DNA from: Devosia sp.
Lineage (GTDB): Bacteria; Pseudomonadota; Alphaproteobacteria; Rhizobiales; Devosiaceae
Direction of reading: 5' to 3'
DNA: 10,021 nt
Assembly (NCBI GenBank): GCA_016793415.1
Contig: JAEUMC010000096.1
Location: 1-10,021, forward strand
Shown here: positions 7,051 to 10,021 of the stretch, in pieces
Layout of the letters: the number at the start of each line of letters is the position of its first letter
Numbering within the stretch: the first letter of the stretch is position 1
Notes under the pieces: model-generated
What the model was told of the DNA's origin: nothing
The model's input: only the letters and a program-made list of their open reading frames with translations
Database searches by the model: none
Position numbers and translations under genes: made by a program

Positions 7051-7074
7051 AAGATAATTATACGATGAGATATC
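7036..7074. promoter_or_regulatory. Nested dyads over the marR start: candidate MarR operator
   Basis: TATCTT (7038-7043) and AAGATA (7051-7056) are inverted around seven bases and span the marR start codon; together they cover 19 bases, a usual MarR operator size. GATATCT (7036-7042) and AGATATC (7068-7074) form a second, wider perfect inverted repeat, and ATAATTAT (7054-7061) is palindromic between them. The group covers the -10 of the marR promoter, so binding there would block marR and could also act on the exporter genes. Confidence 0.5.
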
Positions 7075-7085
7075 CGGGAAAGCAA
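7057..7085 (-). promoter_or_regulatory. marR promoter, apparently giving a leaderless message
   Basis: On the minus strand TTGCTT (7085-7080), exactly 17 bases, then a perfect TATAAT (7062-7057). Normal spacing puts the first transcribed base at 7050, the A of the marR ATG. This is the best -10 box in the window. Confidence 0.6.
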
Positions 7086-7157
7086 GATTTCCGGATGTCG
7101 CATGCGGCCGTCTGGCGACGAGCAACCGAAATCAAGCCGGTCGACTGCCAAACCAGC

Positions 7158-7214
7158 ATGAAGACCACGCAACCCAAGACTACGCAAAATGACGGCCGGA
7201 GGGCCGGCATATGA
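7158..7214 (+). CDS. Possible 18-codon leader peptide ahead of the ABC exporter
   Basis: ATG at 7158 opens a frame encoding MKTTQPKTTQNDGRRAGI, ending in TGA at 7212-7214. The stop overlaps the ATG of the ABC ATPase gene as ATGA, the classic layout for translational coupling. The peptide is hydrophilic with a near repeat (KTTQ, PKTTQ). No ribosome site is visible before its ATG, which weakens the case. The ATPase gene's own ribosome site lies within the last codons of this frame. It may be chance. Confidence 0.25.
   Translation: MKTTQPKTTQNDGRRAGI
7195..7208 (+). promoter_or_regulatory. Ribosome site of the ABC ATPase gene inside a small hairpin
   Basis: GGAGGG (7198-7203), seven bases before the ATG at 7211, is a strong ribosome site and decides this start over a later GTG near 7300. 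GCCGG (7195-7199) and CCGGC (7204-7208) can pair around AGGG, so the core of the site would sit in the loop of a five-base GC stem. Confidence 0.5.
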
Positions 7215-8266
7215 AACCGCAATCGCATCCATTCCAGCCGATCCGGCGCATGCCGGCCGTGCTGATCGCCGTGCCGAACAATGACAACGAGGCGCAAGTG
7301 ACCAACACCATCATCGAGGCAAAGGGCCTCAAGCGAAGCTTCAAGGCGAAGGGCGCCAAGGGCAAGACCATAGACGCGGTGCGCGGCATCGACCTCAGCG
7401 TCCGCGAAGGGGAGATCGTCGGCTTTTTGGGACCGAACGGCGCCGGCAAGACCACGACGCTCAAGATGCTCTGCACCCTGCTGAAACCTACCGATGGCTC
7501 GGCAACCGTGGTGGGCGCAGACCTCAGACGCGACCCAGTCGAGGTGCGGCGGCGCATCGGCTATGTCAGCCAGGCCGGCTCGACCTCGCCCGAGGCGAGA
7601 GTGGGCCAGGAGATCGTCAGCCACGCACGGCTGTATGGCATCGACAAGCAGGTGGCGATCCAGCGCGGCAAGGAACTGCTGGCGGCGCTCGACCTGGGCG
7701 AGATCTGGGATCGGACCTGCGGCTCGCTGTCGGGCGGGCAACGCCGACGGCTCGATATCGTGATGGGTCTGGTGCATCAGCCAAGGCTGGTGTTCCTCGA
7801 CGAGCCCTCGACCGGGCTCGATCCGCAGAGCCGGGCGAACCTGTGGAATCACATCAGGAAGCTTCGCGACGAACTCGGCACCACGGTGTTCCTCACCACC
7901 CACTACATGGACGAGGCCGACTCGCTTTCCGACCGGATCCTGATCATCGACCATGGCACCATCGTCGCCGAAGGCACGCCGACCGAGCTCAAGAAGCGGG
8001 TGTCGGGCGACACTATCACGCTGACGCTGCGGAGCGAGGCGGACGCGACGTGGGCGAGCCAGATTGCAGGACGTCTGCAGGGGGCGGACGCGCCGGCGAC
8101 CGAGGCGCATGTGGTGCGCTTCCATGTGCCGGACGGCGCCACGGCGCTGCCGGTGCTGCTGGGCGACCTCACCAAGGCGGGGATCGATGCCATCGGCGTC
8201 GACGTCAACCGCCCTACCCTCGATGACGTGTTCCTGACGCTGACCGGCCGGTCGCTCAGGGATTAG
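7211..8266 (+). CDS. ABC transporter ATP-binding protein, DrrA-like exporter type
   Basis: The 351-residue cytosolic subunit powers export through the permease encoded next. All ABC motifs are intact: Walker A GPNGAGKTT (74-82), Q-loop Gln121, signature LSGGQ (173-177), Walker B LVFLDE (193-198) and the switch His231. The C-terminal third (about 260-351), ending with the VNRPTLDDVFLTLTGRSLRD pattern, matches the daunorubicin-resistance (DrrA/CcmA) ATPases, which pump drugs or other hydrophobic compounds out. The ATG at 7211 is set by GGAGGG seven bases upstream; it adds about 30 residues before the usual family start. It is the first gene of a two-gene unit, ten bases before the permease, and is divergent from marR, so it is probably de-repressed when MarR meets its ligand. 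The substrate cannot be told from sequence. Confidence 0.94.
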   Translation: MKPQSHPFQPIRRMPAVLIAVPNNDNEAQVTNTIIEAKGLKRSFKAKGAKGKTIDAVRGIDLSVREGEIVGFLGPNGAGKTTTLKMLCTLLKPTDGSATVVGADLRRDPVEVRRRIGYVSQAGSTSPEARVGQEIVSHARLYGIDKQVAIQRGKELLAALDLGEIWDRTCGSLSGGQRRRLDIVMGLVHQPRLVFLDEPSTGLDPQSRANLWNHIRKLRDELGTTVFLTTHYMDEADSLSDRILIIDHGTIVAEGTPTELKKRVSGDTITLTLRSEADATWASQIAGRLQGADAPATEAHVVRFHVPDGATALPVLLGDLTKAGIDAIGVDVNRPTLDDVFLTLTGRSLRD

Positions 8267-8276
8267 GAGAAGACAC

Positions 8277-9035
8277 ATGTCCTTTGTTCGCGATACCTGG
8301 ATCATCTTCGAGCGCTCGATGCTGCTGGCGCTGCGCCAGCCGGAATGGGTGGTGATCGGGCTGATGCAGCCGGTGCTCTATCTCACCCTGTTCGGCCCGC
8401 TGCTGCAGACGATCGCCGCAACCTCCGGTTTCGAGGGCGACGCCTGGCAGGTGTTCGTGCCGGGGCTTCTGGTGCAGCTCGGGATTTTCGGTGGGCTGTT
8501 CGTCGGCTTCGGCATCATCGCCGAGTGGCGCTCCGGCGTCATCGACCGGCAACTGGTGTCGCCGGCCTCGCGGGCGGCGATCATCACCGGCCGCACGCTG
8601 CGTGACGTGGTGGTGATCCTGGTGCAGGCTATCGTGCTGGTCGGGGCGGCCTTCTTCATGGGCCTGCGCGTTCCGGCCGGGGCGCTGCTGATCGGGCTGG
8701 TGCTGGTGGCGCTGCTGGGCGCGGCGTTCTCGTTCATCTCGAACGCCATCGGCATGGCGACCAAGAGCGAGGATGCGCTGGCGCCGATCGCCAATACGCT
8801 GGCGCTGCCGATCCTGCTGCTTTCGGGCATCCTCCTGCCGATGACGCTGGCGCCGGCCTGGCTGCAGGTCGTGGCCAACTTCAACCCGTTCAAGCACATC
8901 GTCGAGGCGCTGCGCGCCGTGTTTCTCGGCCATTTCAGCGACCCGATCGTGTGGATCGGCTTGCTGCTCGCGGTGGTGCTGGTGGTGATCGGCGCCTGGG
9001 TCGGCAGCCGCGTGCTGACCGCGCAGACGAAGTAG
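8277..9035 (+). CDS. ABC-2 type transporter permease, DrrB-like
   Basis: A 252-residue inner-membrane protein with about six membrane helices, in the ABC-2 permease family. Typical features are the N-terminal amphipathic stretch RDTWIIFERSMLLALRQPEWVVIGLMQPVLYLTLFGPLL, the cytoplasmic loop EWRSGVIDRQLVSPASR (83-99) that contacts the ATPase, and the last-third motif LALPILLLSGILLPM followed by a Pro-rich turn and NPFKHIVEALR. Length and layout fit daunorubicin-type exporters. The ATG at 8277 has AGGAGA (8265-8270), which overlaps the TAG of the ATPase gene, so the two are translated together. The stop codon (TAG, 9033-9035) touches the stop of the convergent MFS gene with no spacer. Function as the channel of the upstream ATPase is confident; the transported compound is unknown. 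Confidence 0.93.
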   Translation: MSFVRDTWIIFERSMLLALRQPEWVVIGLMQPVLYLTLFGPLLQTIAATSGFEGDAWQVFVPGLLVQLGIFGGLFVGFGIIAEWRSGVIDRQLVSPASRAAIITGRTLRDVVVILVQAIVLVGAAFFMGLRVPAGALLIGLVLVALLGAAFSFISNAIGMATKSEDALAPIANTLALPILLLSGILLPMTLAPAWLQVVANFNPFKHIVEALRAVFLGHFSDPIVWIGLLLAVVLVVIGAWVGSRVLTAQTK

Positions 9036-10021
9036 CTAGGCGGCCTCTGCGCCCGGCCGGCTTCCGAAGCTGCGGAAGCTGCGCCGGGCGAGCGGCAGGA
9101 GCGTTGCGGCGACGTAGGCGAGGCCGCTCAGCCAGAGCGTCGGCGCGAGACCGACAAGTGCGATGAGCGCGCCGCCGACCAGGCCGCCGAACGGGATCAG
9201 GGCCCAGGCCAGCGCCCCGACCAGAGCGCTGGCGCGACCGATCATCGCGGCAGGGATGCGCTCCATGATGACGGCGTTGACGATCGGATTGATGAAGCCG
9301 GCCGCGAAGCCGCCAACCGCCAGCGTGACGAATACCGCCAGCAATGGTGCGTCGATGGCGAACACGGCGAAGCGCGGCAGGCCGGCAAGCAGGAAGGCCA
9401 CGGTGTAGACCGTAAGCCGCGGCAGGCGCTCACCGGTCGCCGTGGCGATGGCAGCCCCGGCGATGGAGGCGGCGGACATCACGGCAAACAGGAGCCCGAG
9501 CAGCGCCGCATCAAAGCCCGCCTGCCGGGTCCATACCGGCAGCAACACGGCGGACCAGGCGGCATCGAGCAGATTGGTGGTGGTGATCATCACCACGATG
9601 CCGACCAGCAGCGCATCGCGACGGATGAAATCAAAGCCTTCGCGCAGTTCGGCAAAATAGGAGCCGCGGGTCCCGACGGGCTCGCGATCGAAAATCGGAA
9701 TGCCGACGGCAACCACCGCCGCGGCGAGAGCAAAGGTCAGAGCGTTCAGCGCCAGGGCGAGGCCGGGGCCGATGAGGGCAATCAATCCACCGGCCGCGGC
9801 CGCGCCGACCGTGGACGCAAGACGCTCGATGACACCGGCGACGCCGGTGACACGCTCGAGCGGCACGTCAGCCAGTTTCGCAATGGTGGGGACCATCGAA
9901 ATCTTGGCGGCATCCGACGGCCCGCGCAGAATGCCCATGGCAACGACGATGGGAAGCAGCAGCTCGAAACCCAGCCACCCGACGAGCGCCAGCAGCGGAA
10001 CGAGACCGACCACCACTACCG
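9036..10021 (-). CDS. MFS transporter (exporter type), N-terminus missing at the window edge
   Basis: At least 327 residues of an inner-membrane major facilitator protein are visible; the frame is open to the right edge. Family members are usually near 400 residues with twelve helices, so about 80 residues and the first two helices are probably missing. The stretch GILRGPSDAAKISMVPTIAKL followed by RVTGVAGVIERLASTVGAAAAGGLIALIGP is typical of the MFS_3/EntS-like exporter group. A central cytoplasmic loop (GSYFAELREGFDFIRRDALLVG) separates the two halves. A GTG at 10016 could be read as a start but would fall inside a membrane helix, so it was rejected. The C-terminus is charged (ARRSFRSFGSRPGAEAA). 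It converges on the ABC permease gene with no spacing. The substrate is unknown. Confidence 0.88.
   Translation of the reverse strand, partial: VVVVGLVPLLALVGWLGFELLLPIVVAMGILRGPSDAAKISMVPTIAKLADVPLERVTGVAGVIERLASTVGAAAAGGLIALIGPGLALALNALTFALAAAVVAVGIPIFDREPVGTRGSYFAELREGFDFIRRDALLVGIVVMITTTNLLDAAWSAVLLPVWTRQAGFDAALLGLLFAVMSAASIAGAAIATATGERLPRLTVYTVAFLLAGLPRFAVFAIDAPLLAVFVTLAVGGFAAGFINPIVNAVIMERIPAAMIGRASALVGALAWALIPFGGLVGGALIALVGLAPTLWLSGLAYVAATLLPLARRSFRSFGSRPGAEAA
9050..9090. other. Long hairpin just past the ABC permease stop, inside the MFS gene end
   Basis: CGCCCGGC (9050-9057) pairs with GCCGGGCG (9083-9090) and GCTTCCG (9060-9066) with CGGAAGC (9073-9079), separated by two to three bases, around a six-base loop. 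With the two bridging pairs the stem reaches about 17 pairs. It begins 15 bases after the permease stop. No U-tract follows on the plus strand, so it may protect or pause the message end rather than end it alone. It also lies in the last codons of the MFS gene. Confidence 0.5.

Noticed and set aside
7051..7125. Longer marR start adding 25 residues
   Set aside because: It would place a perfect TATAAT promoter box and operator dyads inside the coding sequence.
7058..8305. 415-codon open frame on the minus strand opposite the ABC ATPase
   Set aside because: Shadow of an ATPase gene with every ABC motif intact; the frame also crosses the marR promoter.
8256..8933. 225-codon open frame on the minus strand opposite the ABC permease
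   Set aside because: Composition rich in Gln, His, Arg and Asp, typical of the antisense of a membrane protein gene.
10014..10016. GTG as the true start of the MFS gene
   Set aside because: The protein would lack its first helices; the frame is open to the window edge, so the gene most likely begins outside.

Overview
The window is GC-rich, densely coded DNA from an alphaproteobacterium, most likely of the order Hyphomicrobiales (Rhizobiales). The reasons are the ctaC-ctaD-ctaB order of the cytochrome aa3 oxidase operon, an IalB-family secreted protein, a DUF1127 small protein beside an LrhA/VtlR-like LysR regulator, and GC-rich palindromic intergenic repeats. Devosiaceae is a reasonable guess, but the sequence alone does not prove it. 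No tRNA, rRNA, CRISPR array, transposase or phage gene was seen.

Layout. (1) 1-2860, minus strand: start of a heme O synthase gene (ctaB, runs off the left edge), cytochrome c oxidase subunit I (ctaD) and subunit II (ctaC), apparently one operon; both gaps between genes hold a GC-rich hairpin. (2) 2861-3212: a 352-base divergent control region. (3) 3213-4431, plus strand: a secreted IalB-family protein and a ChaC-type gamma-glutamylcyclotransferase, 13 bases apart. (4) 4432-4836: an intergenic stretch with a cluster of palindromes, then, on the minus strand, a structured 3' untranslated region and a strong UUCG-loop terminator. (5) 4837-6195: a DUF1127 gene (minus) and a LysR regulator (plus), divergent around overlapping promoters and candidate operators. 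(6) 6196-6441: a 195-base nested palindromic element between convergent genes. (7) 6442-9035: a MarR regulator (minus) divergent from a two-gene ABC drug-type exporter (plus). (8) 9036-10021: an MFS exporter (minus, start missing at the right edge), whose stop codon directly abuts that of the ABC permease.

How the genes work together. CtaB makes heme O, the precursor of the heme A used by CtaD, and CtaC passes electrons from cytochrome c to CtaD. The LysR-DUF1127 pair resembles the VtlR-DUF1127 regulatory link known in Brucella. The MarR regulator probably controls itself and the ABC exporter from shared operator dyads. The least conventional signals are the nested palindrome at 6231-6425, the apparently leaderless marR transcript whose start codon lies inside a dyad, an 18-codon upstream reading frame overlapping the ABC ATPase start, and the hairpin-rich tail of the DUF1127 transcript. 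No clearly new multi-gene system was found; the protein genes belong to known families.
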